From the NCBI GenBank assembly GCA_036874045.1, contig JAZBRI010000011.1, positions 10,531,501-10,595,500 on the forward strand: a stretch of 64,000 nucleotides of DNA, in the 5' to 3' direction. A program made the position numbers and the translations under genes. The stretch's first letter is position 1, and the number at the start of each line of letters is the position of its first letter. A model generated the notes under the pieces. That model worked only from the letters and a program-made list of their open reading frames with translations. It did not search any database and was not told the DNA's origin. Of the stretch, positions 9,899 through 20,980 are shown in pieces. The stretch is from Cymodocea nodosa (Eukaryota; Streptophyta; Magnoliopsida; Alismatales; Cymodoceaceae).

Positions 9899-12455
9899 TG
9901 TCAGGACATGGAAGAGGACGTGGTAGAATGACAAAAGTGTAAAAAAGAGAGCTGGAACTTCAGAAAATACAAAGTGAAATCAATGACATCTACTCAAGGT
10001 ACACTTTTACAAATGAAATACTACATGAAATTAGAAAAGTTGTTCAAGACGAGAAAAATTTCTATTGGAAGTTTATTCGCAATTATGCTGAAACACAATT
10101 TAGACTAAAACAGATTGAACTTTCTACATTACAACTATGGAAACGAACTTTACAACCTAACCCTGCGGTTGTTACAAGTTCTAGACATGTACCTAAAAAA
10201 TCGGTACAGTCTATCACTTACTATGGAAAGAAATGGGGACCAATGATAGAAAATGCCAATAGGGAATTAGAATATTTGTATTCCTAACATTATTTTCCCC
10301 TAGCTGTTTTAGATGACATTTAACAATATATTGATGAATAGAAAACTACCATTTAGAAAATGGGCCTTCAGAGTGAAGGACAAAAAGTTTATCAACTAAA
10401 AATGGCAGAGGTTGAGAGCTTAAAACTCTATATTCCATTATTACAACCTAGGTAGGCATCATGGTGAAGGACCATCAAGACCATAGGTGCCTTTAACAGG
10501 AGAAATTAAGAAAATTTTAGAACCTCTTGATCAACCAGAAACACTACAGACATATAGTCGGAAAAAGAAGAAGACATTAGAATATTTTGGACTGACTGTA
10601 GGTGTACAAGGAATATTGCAGCAAAAAGAAGAATCATTGAAAAATGGAAAACTATGTTCCATTGTAGAAGCTAGACAGACATTTGTATTAGGAATCCTAG
10701 TAGATGTGACAAATATTGGATTACCTGCATACACTCTAAGGTATTGTGTCACATTAGTGCATAATGTATCTTTTAATACAATGGATAGTTTTTCACATCA
10801 TGCTACAAGCACATATTCTTTTCCTATGGAAAGAGAATATGTAGGAAATTTTGATGATACATATACAGATGATATCAATTTTGATGATATTTTTTGATGA
10901 TATAGACACTAAGTCTATGAATGCTGAAGATATTTCATATGAAGAGGAATGTACAGATATTCTTCCTTTGATTGTATCTCGGATAGAAACTTTTGATTTT
11001 TGATATAGATGCTTATACTACAGTTTATACATATGGTTATATCTGTTACAGTATATAATATACTTGTTGATAAATGTATATAATCGATAACCTACATAGT
11101 TACAAATTGAATATTACATTGCCAATGTCTCAAATATAGAAATTTCAGAAATACAGAATGAATCTATTATAGAACATTCTTTCCTACAGAGACAATTGTT
11201 GTATAGATCAATCATAGACATAAATGTTGCTGATAGATAGATTAATACATAGATTGTTGCTACTAATATGTTTCAAGAAAATCAAATAGAGGAATTTCAG
11301 CAGATTATTGATACGACATTACCAGATATTTCAGACATTTATACTAGCTTTGATGGAAATTCTACTAATTCTGAATGATCTGAAAATTTAGATACTACTG
11401 ATAATGTTGAAACAAGTCCTAGATCAGAACATCATCACAGGAAGATACCTAATCCTAAACATAGTTTAGACGAAAATACATTATTATGGTTCAGAAATAG
11501 TTCCTGTTATGAAAAATTTCAGACATATAAAACTTTTGCAGTTTTATACTCAAGACTAGTTAAGTTTGAAGGGATGGCATATATACGAGAAATGTTTGAA
11601 TTTCATGGCTTGTTGACTCTACTTCCACAACAACCAAGCCATCTTGTTATATTAGAACTTATCAATTGTTTTTACTCAAACTTAACAGTGGAAGAAGGTA
11701 TTCCTGTTTCCAATATGCAAGACAATGACATATATTTAACTCTAGATTTACTTTATCAAGTACTTGGTCTGAAAAATAAAGGAGTTCAATTATCAGAAAG
11801 AAAACAGGTTTATCAATTGGGATGAGATATTAAAAGTTTAGCCAAAGATCTAACTGCCAACAAACCAATGAGATTACTAAATGATTTAAATGGCCAAGCA
11901 CGTTTTATTACAAAAATACTGCATGCTTCATTGTTTCAGAGGTTTGGTCATGGTGTAGAAGTTGGCAGATATTGTCTTTATGCTACATATGCATTAATTA
12001 ACCATATACAGGTAAACTGGTATGATATTTTTGTTTCTCATATTTTACATTTGCAGAGTAAATTATTTTATGGTGATACGATTTTGAGAATTGGGGCAAG
12101 TCAAATAGATATTACACCTTGGCCACAGAAAAGATTAAAGTCAAGATCTTTCTTTGCAAAGGAACTCCAAAAATACCAGGAAGTAGATACATCTGTAATT
12201 CAACAGCAACAATTAACACAATTTTCAGAACAACAGCAATATACAGATATAAATACAGGTATACATATAGATATAAATACAGGTATACATACAGATACAA
12301 ATACAAGTATAAATACAGACATCCATACTGAATTTTTACAGCAATCATTACAAGTTTCACAAAATGATTTAGATCAAACAGTAATTGATCAGATAAACAG
12401 AGTAAGTACAGAAATTGCAAAGCAAATTTCAGATACTCTTATCAGTATTTTTTGA
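9899..12455 (+). mobile_element. Copia F third ORF region (env-position ORF with plant-transposon-type domain)
   Basis: The region starts MSGHGRGRGRMTK and has a charged N-terminal part. A conserved domain lies around 11470-12170, with the landmarks FEFHGLL, CFYSNL, LLYQVLGLKNKG, LLNDLNGQARF, ATYALINHIQVNWYDIF and KLFYGD. The same landmarks occur in the Athila ORFs at 50269-51180 and 26498-27250, so the proteins are homologous across superfamilies. The domain resembles the family annotated in plants as 'putative plant transposon protein'; this is from memory. I see no signal peptide or clear membrane segment in the domain, so calling it an envelope would rest on position alone. The tail is Q-rich and carries a short tandem repeat. 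It is broken, with several interruptions. Confidence 0.7.
12245..12335 (+). repeat. 24-bp in-frame tandem repeat in the third ORF
   Basis: About 3.5 units of a degenerate 24-bp repeat encode eight-residue steps (DINTGIHI, DINTGIHT, DTNTSINT). The period is a multiple of three, so the frame is kept. Open frames on both strands here are a by-product of the repeat. Confidence 0.8.
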
Positions 12456-12748
12456 AGACAAAAAGGCTTGTGATTATACAAATTATGTATTACATGATTT
12501 ATTTATTGTAATTTGTAACCAAAAATATTATGTAAACTATTTACTGCATTTAATGCTCTAAGTGATTATTTTTCACAGTTTATATTTAAACAGTTTATGC
12601 TTAATCCATGAAAGTTATGCATGTTTAAAAATATCTTTTTGAACGATATGTACTTAGAATATTTTTCTTCCTTAGATTTTATTTACTTTTTTATAATGTC
12701 AAAAAGGGGGAGAAGATATAGATTATTTGACTTATTAGGTTTTGACAT

Positions 12749-12766
12749 TATCAAAAAGGGAGAGAT
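12749..12766 (+). other. Polypurine tract of Copia F
   Basis: A purine-rich run (aaaaagggagagat) sits directly before the TGTTAGG start of the right LTR. A second similar run (aaaaagggggagaagata) lies about 50 bp upstream, as often seen in SIRE-type elements. Confidence 0.8.
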
Positions 12767-13955
12767 TGTTAGGAATTTTGTTTTGATGATATATGTTTTA
12801 TTAAAGTTTTTAAATAAGTTTAAATAATATTCTCTAAGTATAATAGTTAACAGATTATCGGAAAGTTTCATTTTTATATCAGATAAGTTAAAGTTTTCTG
12901 AAGAGTTAGATTTTCAATAGTTAAACTTTCGGATAGTTAACATTTCGTTTTTGTCGAATAGTTTATGTTAAAAAAACTCGTATAGTTAAGTTATCTACAC
13001 GTGTGTTTTTAATGTTTTAAGTTGTTACGTGTTTTCCATGTGCGTTCGGTAATGAAAATCGAATAGTTAGATAGCTGTTCTAGTTTTTATACGCATGGAT
13101 AGATAAGTCTTCGAGTTTTATAAAATGACTAATGAACAGATAAGTTTGCTATGTTTAGTCACGTGTTTTGTAGGTGCAAAAACTCGAAGAGTTACATATA
13201 AGTATTCGAGTTTTTACAAGACTTAAAGAATAAGTGTTCAACTAAATCAAAGACTTAGAAGATATTCTACAAGACTCCAGGAAAATAAAGTTTCGGTGAA
13301 TCTACGAGTGGAGATCGTGGAAATTCAAAATGATAATGGAGAAAGTGGAAACTCAAAAAGATAATAATTTGGATTAAAGAAAAAATTAGTACGTGATTAT
13401 GGATTAAGTGGATGAACATACTGAACATGAAGACATAGTTCGACTACTAATAGAGAGTACGAGCTACATTACAATAGAGGATCCCAATCTCAAAAACCAA
13501 GTCTGAATATTCAATCTGGGTCCCTAACTAAAAAGTTAAGTTTGAATATTCATATTCTGAAAAATTCTCCAACATTAGAAGAAGTTTGAAATTCTAAGCA
13601 ATTTCAGAAAAGGAGTTGCAAATGTAAGAAGTATGGAAATTTGACAACTGGAGAAGAAGAGATACAGAAGTTGAGGAAAGAGAAGGAAAGAAGCTATGTG
13701 CATAAAGATCAGGTTTTATACAATTCGAAATTAGTTTTGAATAAGAACTTCATTTTTCTATTTGAATTGTATATTGAACGCTACTGTATCAAAACCTTTA
13801 AGAAGGGAATTGAACTAAAAAGATATTGTAAATTCTGTCTTTAAATAAAGAATAGAATTTCATTTACAAGTATTTTGTGCTCTTGTTTTATCCGCTGATA
13901 TTTTAATTACTAAAGACATAATTCACCCCCCTCTTGTGATACAAACGATCCTTCA
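12767..13955 (+). repeat. 3' LTR of Copia F
   Basis: It begins TGTTAGGAATTTTG and ends ...gatacaaacgatccttca with the TG...CA rule. The penultimate block 'attcacccccctcttgtga' is the usual inner end of SIRE-type LTRs. It differs by about 5% from the left LTR in the part compared. It abuts a reversed SIRE-like LTR on its right. Confidence 0.85.
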
Positions 13956-15471
13956 GGGGGGGTGAATGGTGAACAGTGTGTAAATAAAACTTTTTACTAA
14001 CTTTTCTATCTAAATTGGATTAAGCAGTTTTCACAAGTGTTAGATAGAAGATTAAACATGCACAGTGGAAATGTAAACAAGAAACACAAGGGAGTTTTAG
14101 GTGGTTCACCAACTCGACTAGTCCACCCTCAAGGATCACTTGGGCTTCACTAAGTGTCTCAACACTTACAACATACTTGCTTTTAGGTCGAAGCGAGAAC
14201 CAACCACTTGAGCTTTTAGGTCGTAGCTCTAACCGACACTTAGAAGTTTTCAGGTATAAACTCCAGAAAATCCACACTTAGAAGTTTTCAAGTATAAACT
14301 CTAAAAAACCAACCTCTTGAGTTTTTAGGTTGAAACTCAAACCAACAACTGAATGAAGCTTTAAGGTTGAAGCCACGAACCAAATGATCCTTCTTGGATC
14401 AAACTTTTAGCACTTGGAGAGCTTTAAGAATCTTCTTGTATATCTAGCTTTCAATTGATTCTATGTAGAAGTTAATCTGAATTGAGCTATCTTCTGTGAC
14501 AGTAATTGATCTACAATGTAAATTGTATCTCTATATGTGATTGTATCTATAATCTCACTTCATAGCTCTACTAAATATTGAATGATCTGTCTATATAAAT
14601 ACTTGTAAGTCCAACGATCATATTTTCTCCTCTACGGATTTATTCTACTGTACTAACTATGTATTCAGTCCCAAAAATAGTAAGTTACCGTTTTGTATAC
14701 TGTCTAGTTTGTAACCTTTCGATTCTCTTTGATTTTTGGATAGTTACCTATGTATCTCTCCGAAGAACAGTTGTAACTCACCAAAAATCCACTTAAGTTC
14801 TTTTGGTCTAAGTCACGTGAGAATTTAAGTCATATACGTGAAGTATTTTTAAGGTTCAAATACTTGCAATTGTAACTCATCTAAATTCTCCTAACTATCA
14901 GATAGTTAGCTACAATAACTCTCCGATTTTCTTCTTCTAAGCTTTTGACAACTGTCTTCTCATTTCTGCACGTGCATAATAGAATAACTTAAGTTTCGGA
15001 TGGTTATACCTGTAACTCACCAAAACTCTTCAAATTTTAGATAGTTAACTACAGTCACTTTCTGATTCTTCTTTTAAGCTTCTGTTTGGATTTTTACACG
15101 TGGGAAATTCAATGACTTAAGTTTCAGATAGTTAGCTACAGTAACTCTCTGATTCTTCTTGTTTTTCGAATAGTTAACTTTCTAACTCTCTGATTTTCCA
15201 TACAGCCATCTTTCTAACTCTCTGATTGAATTCCTGTTGCTTTAAACTGCCTTCCGAATACTTAGGCCTGGTAACTCACTGAAAATATATCTCTTCTGGA
15301 TAGTTAAGTCTGGTAACCTTCTGATATCTTGTTTATCTCTTGTATCCCATTCTGAACTATCTGTAATAACTTTATCTATCTTTTGTTCTTCTGTTGAGTT
15401 GTCTTAACTATGAAATACAATTTGTTTCCTCACATAGGTTTTTGCATTATCAAAATACTAGGGTCCTTACA
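13956..15471 (-). mobile_element. SIRE-like Copia LTR of another subfamily, reverse
   Basis: Read on the minus strand it starts TGTAAGGACCCTAGTATTTT and continues GATAATGCAAAAACCTATGTGAGG, the same opening pattern as the LTRs at 20, 17087 and 43193. It ends with a C-rich block (ccattcaccccccctgaag). It contains many 'gatagttagctacagtaactctccga' style motifs and ACGTG boxes. No internal region is attached, so it is a solo or cut LTR. Confidence 0.7.
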
Positions 15472-16695
15472 AAAACTTCCGTCACTACATACAACGTGAT
15501 TACACCACTGAAAACTTAATCACTTACAATCTTGCCTCCTCTCCCTATAGAATCGCAATTCCAAAATTACAAGATGATCTCCTCTTCAACATAATAGCAT
15601 CAACCCGAAACCAAGGCTAGAAGCTTTACGATCTCTTAAGATATGAGTCGGTGCTTGGTGAAAATGGCTTCCCTTCCCATGATGCGATCACTCCTCACAG
15701 TGGTTGTCAGGCACCGTGTTTGGCTCGAAATCGACCCGACATCAAAAAAGTATTCTCATAGACCTCCGATGGTTGGTGATTATGGTAGTGGTGTGGAGCT
15801 TCAGGGAACTTCCGACGCTGCCTGCAATTAGCACAGTTCTCCACCTCTACACACACACACTTCTTCTTTTATATTTCTTTCAGTAGTAACTGCTTTTACT
15901 CAATTGGTCGGTTGGATTTCCTTCATTCATATCAACGATGGTGATTTCTTCTTCATTCCATGAGTGAATTCCTATGTGATATGTGTGATTGTGGTTTTCC
16001 TTCAAATGTCTTGTTTCTGTAATTGCTACAATGGTATATTAGAATATAAATGGTCCGTGGAGTTACAGATAACTCAACGGACTTACTTCGTTAATTTAAC
16101 TATAAGACACGTGTAATAAAGAAATAACTTATAAGCTACTAACACAATGCGTTACCTTAGTGTATATTCAAGTAACTCAATGTGTATAGTTATGTTAACT
16201 TAACGAGTTAAACATGTGCATCTCACGTGATATACTAAAGCATTTAAATTCAACACGTGCATAATTCTAACTTAACAAATTCAGATATTTCAGATACTTA
16301 AAAATCTAACTATTCGATGCTTAGATGCATTTCGGATAGTTACTAGATAACTTACTGAAAATCCATTTAAGTCATGCATTAAGGTTTCAACACGTGTATT
16401 CCAGGAAATAATAAAATATTCTTCTATCGTTAAAAACATAACTATCTCGTACATGCAATATAACTCTCTGAATTACAGAAAATTCAGATACTTAAGAATT
16501 AAAAACCTACAACTCACTGACAATTCAAAAATGTACTTAATTAACATTAATTCCCTAAAATTATGCAAATTCTTTCATTAAAACATATAATAGTGCAATT
16601 ATAACATAATGGCTTAATTCTTATATGATAAGCTAAATATTATGCAATTAACCATCATTTAACCATTATTATTATACACTTTTTCATTCTAAACA
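15472..16695 (-). repeat. Athila-type LTR, partial
   Basis: It matches the LTRs of elements A and B from the 'cttccgtcactacat' block to the terminal 'cactttttcattctaaaca', which is the LTR start on the minus strand. The part nearest the primer site is not present. It carries the same TATA-like 'ttttatatttcttt' (about 15868), the ACTTAC block (a GTAAGT on the sense strand) and CACGTG boxes. Confidence 0.85.
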
Positions 16696-17086
16696 AGGAC
16701 CATCAAATCTAGATCTAAGGGTTCTTCGTGACGTCCGATCTTAACCATCAGATCTAAATCTTATGGTCTTACTGCGAGCTCTACCGCACCAACCCGTTTC
16801 ACTACGCCACTGCTCCGCTACGCTACACTCGTTGCTCCGTTGCATTGCACCCACCACTTTGTCGTGCCATTGAGCTCTACTGTGACCTCCATTCAACGAC
16901 CCTCTTCTCTCAACCTCATCGAGCTCATGGTGCCCCTCTCTGACGTCCCAAGCGATTGCTAGGCTGGGGAGGGCAGTCTTTGCCCCTCTTGGGCTCATCA
17001 GAGTTGGTCACCATTGTCGAAGACAAAGGCCAACTCCTTCGCGAGCTTGCCAAAATCTAGCGAGCTACGAGTGGCGACCTCTAGAT
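16696..17086. other. GC-rich unassigned island
   Basis: By eye this is clearly richer in G+C than the rest of the window, with many GAGCTC/CGAGCT and CGCTACGC-like words. It lies between an Athila LTR end and a Copia LTR start. An 85-residue open frame on the minus strand shows no motif I recognise. It may be a scrap of a different transposon class or of host DNA. Confidence 0.4.
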
Positions 17087-17645
17087 TGAAAGGACCTCTA
17101 GATTTTGATAATACAAAAATTAATGTGAGAAATAATCTTTTGTATTTTACAGATCAACAGGTAAACAACTATAGTTAGTCATAAACAAATCATTCAAAGT
17201 TGACAAATGAAATCATACAAATCAATAGGTAAACAACTACAGTTAGTCATAAACAAATCATTCAAAGTTGACAAATGGAATCAAAAGGATCAGACAGTTA
17301 TCAGTCTAAGTATCTAAAATAAGTAGATTTTCGAAAGCTTAATACCTTAAGTATCCAAAAAGTATGTTTAAAGTAGTAAAAAGTCTATTAGAGAGTTAGA
17401 AGGCTAACTATGTGAAAATAGAAAGCCTTCGGAAAGTTAGTAAGATAGATGTTTGAATAATCAAAAAGTTAAGATGCTAATTATTTGAAAGTCTATGGAA
17501 ATCGAAAAGTTAGGAAAGCTAACTATCTGAAAACTTAAGTTAGATAATTAGAAGCTTAAAAGGATTTTTCGGAAAGCTAGAAAAGCTAACTATCTAAAAA
17601 TTGAGAAGTTTCGGAAGGTTGGAGAATTAACTATCCGAGACTTAA
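17087..17645 (+). repeat. 5' LTR of Copia D, partial
   Basis: It starts TGAAAGGACCTCTAGATTTT and follows the right LTR of D (43193-43636) closely, sharing 'cagacagttatcagtctaagtat' style blocks and the 'gctagaaaagctaactat' segment. It passes into an Athila-type LTR on its right. Confidence 0.75.
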
Positions 17646-18865
17646 TGTTAGTAAACACTGGATTTATCATTAAGCATACTAACATTCAGATAATTCAAAT
17701 AGTAACCATTAAAATCTTTAGATCTTTTGAACGAACCAATTTCAGTAAACTATAAAACTAAAACAAACATAAGACAATCAAACCACTGACAAAGATAACA
17801 TTAATCACGATACAACACAAACAATACAACACTCAAATACAACATACAATAGCAGATAAGTTGTTTTTGGTATTTTTGGTTTAATATGAATATGGAAATG
17901 GGCGAAAGGTGAAATGTAAAGTAATCTCAATCAACAGTAAATACTTCCGTCACTACATACGACGCGATTACACCACTGAAAATTAAACCACTTACAATCC
18001 TGTCTCCTCTCCCTATAGAATCGTGAGTCCAGAATTGCAAGATAATCTCCTCTTCAGCATACAGGCATCAACCCGAAGTCAAGGCTAGAAACTTTACGAT
18101 CTTCTGAAATATGAATCGGCGCTTGGTGAAAATGGCTTCCCTTCCTGCGACGCAATCACTCCTCACAGTGGTTGTCAAACACTGTGTTTGGCTCAAAATC
18201 GACTCGACATCAAGAAAGTATTCTCATAGACCTCTGATGGTTGGTGATTATGGTGCTGATGGTGGTGGTAACGATGGTTGGTGTGGTACTTTGGAGAATT
18301 GCCGATATTGCCTGTAGAAAGCTCGGTGCTCCTCCTCTGTACACATTGGTCGTCCATCAATCACACACACACTTCTTTTTCTTCTTTTCTTTTATATTTC
18401 TTCAGTAGTAACTGCTTCTCCTTGAATGGTCGGTTGGATTTCCTTCATTCATATCAACGGCGATGATTTCTTCTCCCTACGCAATACATGCAATCATGGT
18501 TTTTCTTCCAATTGTCCTGTTTCTGCAATCGCTACAGTGGCATATTAGAAAATAAATAGTCCGTAGAGTTACAGATAACTCAACGGACTTTCTTTGTTGA
18601 TTTAACTATAAAAGACGTGCATAAATTTAACTATCCGATGCTTAGGTGCATTTCGAATACTTAAAAATTTCATAGCCTACAACTTACTGACAGTTCAGAA
18701 ATGTACTAAATTGACATTAATTCCCCAAAATTAAGCAGATTCTTTAATTAAAGCATATAACAGTGTAATTATAACATAATGACTTAATTCTCATATGATA
18801 AGCTAAATATTATGCAATTAACCATCATTTAACCATTAATAATATGCACTTTTTCATTCTAAACA
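17646..18865 (-). repeat. Athila-type LTR, partial, inside Copia D
   Basis: It begins within the LTR at 'tgttagtaaacactggatttatcatt' and ends with the terminal 'cactttttcattctaaaca' at 18865. Sequence details, including 'cgatggttggtgtg' and 'gtacacattggtcgtcc', are closer to the LTRs of B than to those of A. Only one end is intact. Confidence 0.8.
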
Positions 18866-18974
18866 AAATGCCTACTAAAAAATCAATTATTGGAACTAGA
18901 TGGGTGTTTAAGAATAAATTAGATAATAATAGCAATATTATTAGAAACAAAGCTAGACTTGTTTCTTAGGGATA
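18866..18974 (+). mobile_element. Copia D RT fragment, left of element A
   Basis: It encodes a stretch like IIGTRWVFKNKLD...RNKARLVS, the opening block of Copia RT. The following blocks are found beyond element A at 41511. The break between them is the insertion of A, with GGATA on both sides (18970-18974 and 41506-41510). Confidence 0.85.
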
Positions 18975-20970
18975 TGCTTGGGGTTTTTTTAACTTCTATT
19001 TTTACTTATTTAATTTGTCTTTATGCTTATATCAATAATTACTTTTAGAAGTAAACTAACAACCTTTCACAAAAATTAGATATTAATTCCAATTTGTATT
19101 TTAACTGCAAGTGCATAGTATATATTGTATTTGTGTGCAAGTACAGGTCGATCTCACAGAAATTGAGTAAGAACTGTGTATTGTTTCAATTTTTATATTG
19201 GAGTGTATGTGTTTAGTTAAGCACTCCATTGAGTTACAGTTAACACAATGAACCTAGTTTGTGGAATTATGGCTAACTCAACGGACTAACCTCATGAACT
19301 TAAGTTAACTCCAAGAGCCTATCTTTCTAGTTAAATACTGCTATTTACAGAGGAATTCGGCCAACCATTGGGCAGTTCCATAGATTGTAAATAACATCAA
19401 TTAAGCTCTTCAATGTTAGTTAATATTAGATTTATCATTAAGCAATACTAACATTCAGATATTTCATACAGTAACCATTAAAATCTTTAAGTATTTGGAA
19501 TGAATCAATTTCAGTAAACTGTAAAACTATTTTCTATTTTTTGAATCAAACAAACATAAAGCACTCACAATACTGATAATGATAAAATCAATCATGATAC
19601 CAAACAAACAATACAACACTTAAATACTAAATGTAAACATAGATAATTTGTTATTTTTGGTATTTTTGTTTTGATATGTTCTTAAAGATGAATGAAAGGT
19701 GAAATGTAAAAATCTCTATTGATAGTAAATACTTCCATCACTACATGCGGCGTAATTACACTATTGAAAACTTAATCACTTACAATCTTGCCTCCTCTCT
19801 CTATAGAATCGTGAGTCTAAAATTGCAAGATGATCTCCTCTTCAACATACTAGCATCAACCTAAAACCAAGGCTAGAAGCTTTACGATCTCTTGAGATAT
19901 GAGTCGATGCTTGGTGAAAATGGCTTTCCTTCCTGCGACGCGATCACTTCTCACAGTGGTTGTTAGGCACTGTGTTTGGCCTGGAATCGACCTGATATTA
20001 GGAAAGTATACTCATAGACCTCTAATGATTGGTGATTTTGGTGGTGGTGTGGAGCTTTAGGGAACTTCTGACGTTGCCTGCAATTAGCGCGGTCCTCCAC
20101 CTCTACACACACTGCCCACCGTACTTTCTTCGTCTTTCTCCTCTTCTTTTATATTTCTTTCAGTAGTAACTACTTCTGCTTAGATGATCGGTTGGATTTC
20201 CTTCATTCATATCAACGATGGTGATTTCTTCTTCCTTTCACGAGTGAATTCCTACGTGATACATGTAATCGTGGTTTTCCTTCGAATGTCTTGTTTCTGT
20301 AACTACTATAGTGGCATATTAGAAAATAAATAGTCTATGGAGTTACAGATAACTCAACGGACTTACTTCGTTGATTTAACTATAAAACATGTGCAATAAA
20401 GAAATAAGCTGCTAACATAACGTGTTACCTTAGTGTGTATTGATGTAACTCAATACGTACTGTTATGCTAACTTAACAAGTTAAACATGTGCATCTCACG
20501 TGATATACTAAAGTATTTAAATTCAACACGAGAATAATTCTAACTTAACAAGTTCAGATATTTCAGATACTTACAACCTTAACCATCCGATGCTCAAATG
20601 CATTTCGGATAGTTAACAAATAACTTACCGAACATTCACTTAAGTCATGCATTATGGTCACAACGCATGTACTCTAGGAAATAATAAAATATTCTTTAAG
20701 CATTTAAAACATAACTATCTGGTACATTAAACATAACTCTCCGAAATAACAGAAAATTCGGATACTTAAGAATTTCACAACTTGCAATTTACCAACAGTT
20801 TAGAAATGTACATAATTAACGTTAATTTCCTGAAATTATGCAAATTCCTTCATTAAAGCATATAATAGTGCAATTATAACATAATGGCTTAATTCTCATA
20901 TGATAAGCTAAATATTATGCAATTAACCATCATTTAACCCTTAATATTATGCACTTTTTTATTCTAAACA
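18975..20970 (-). repeat. 3' LTR of Athila A
   Basis: Plus-strand reading runs from tgcttgggg to ...attctaaaca. It contains the TATA-like 'cttttatatttcttt' near 20147-20160, CACGTG boxes and two clusters of AACGG-type inverted motifs. It partners with 39510-41505. Confidence 0.9.
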
Positions 20971-20980
20971 CTTCCCCCAT
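20971..20980 (-). other. Polypurine tract of Athila A
   Basis: The minus strand reads ATGGGGGAAG directly before the TGTTTAG-type LTR start. The same run occurs at 46412-46421 in B. Confidence 0.85.

Larger units (their letters stand above)
3431..13955 (+). mobile_element. Copia element F, SIRE/Maximus type, with third ORF
   Basis: A 10.5-kb Copia element in plus orientation. It is bounded by related LTRs that both start TGTTAGGAATTTTG (3431 and 12767) and has a PPT of the AAAAAGGGAGAGAT type just before the right LTR. The order protease, integrase, RT, RNase H is that of Ty1/Copia. The long pol-to-LTR interval with a third ORF (9899-12455) points to the SIRE/Maximus lineage. The LTRs differ by about 5% in a 210-bp stretch compared by eye, so it is of middle age here. 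It is broken, with on the order of ten to twenty interruptions, and the gag part is hardly recognisable. No matching target duplication was found. Confidence 0.85.

Noticed and set aside
12112-12420. A Y/L-rich open frame on the minus strand
   Set aside because: It is the reverse reading of the 24-bp repeat region in the third ORF.
9899-12455. Calling the third ORF an envelope glycoprotein
   Set aside because: No signal peptide, membrane span or fusion motif is evident in the conserved domain. The position alone is not enough.
13951-13975. Target duplication for Copia F
   Set aside because: The bases after the right LTR do not match those before the left LTR at 3426-3430. The right side abuts another LTR, so no duplication can be claimed.
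16741-16998. An 85-residue minus-strand frame in the GC-rich island as a host gene
   Set aside because: No motif or start context is recognised, and long frames are expected by chance in GC-richer DNA.
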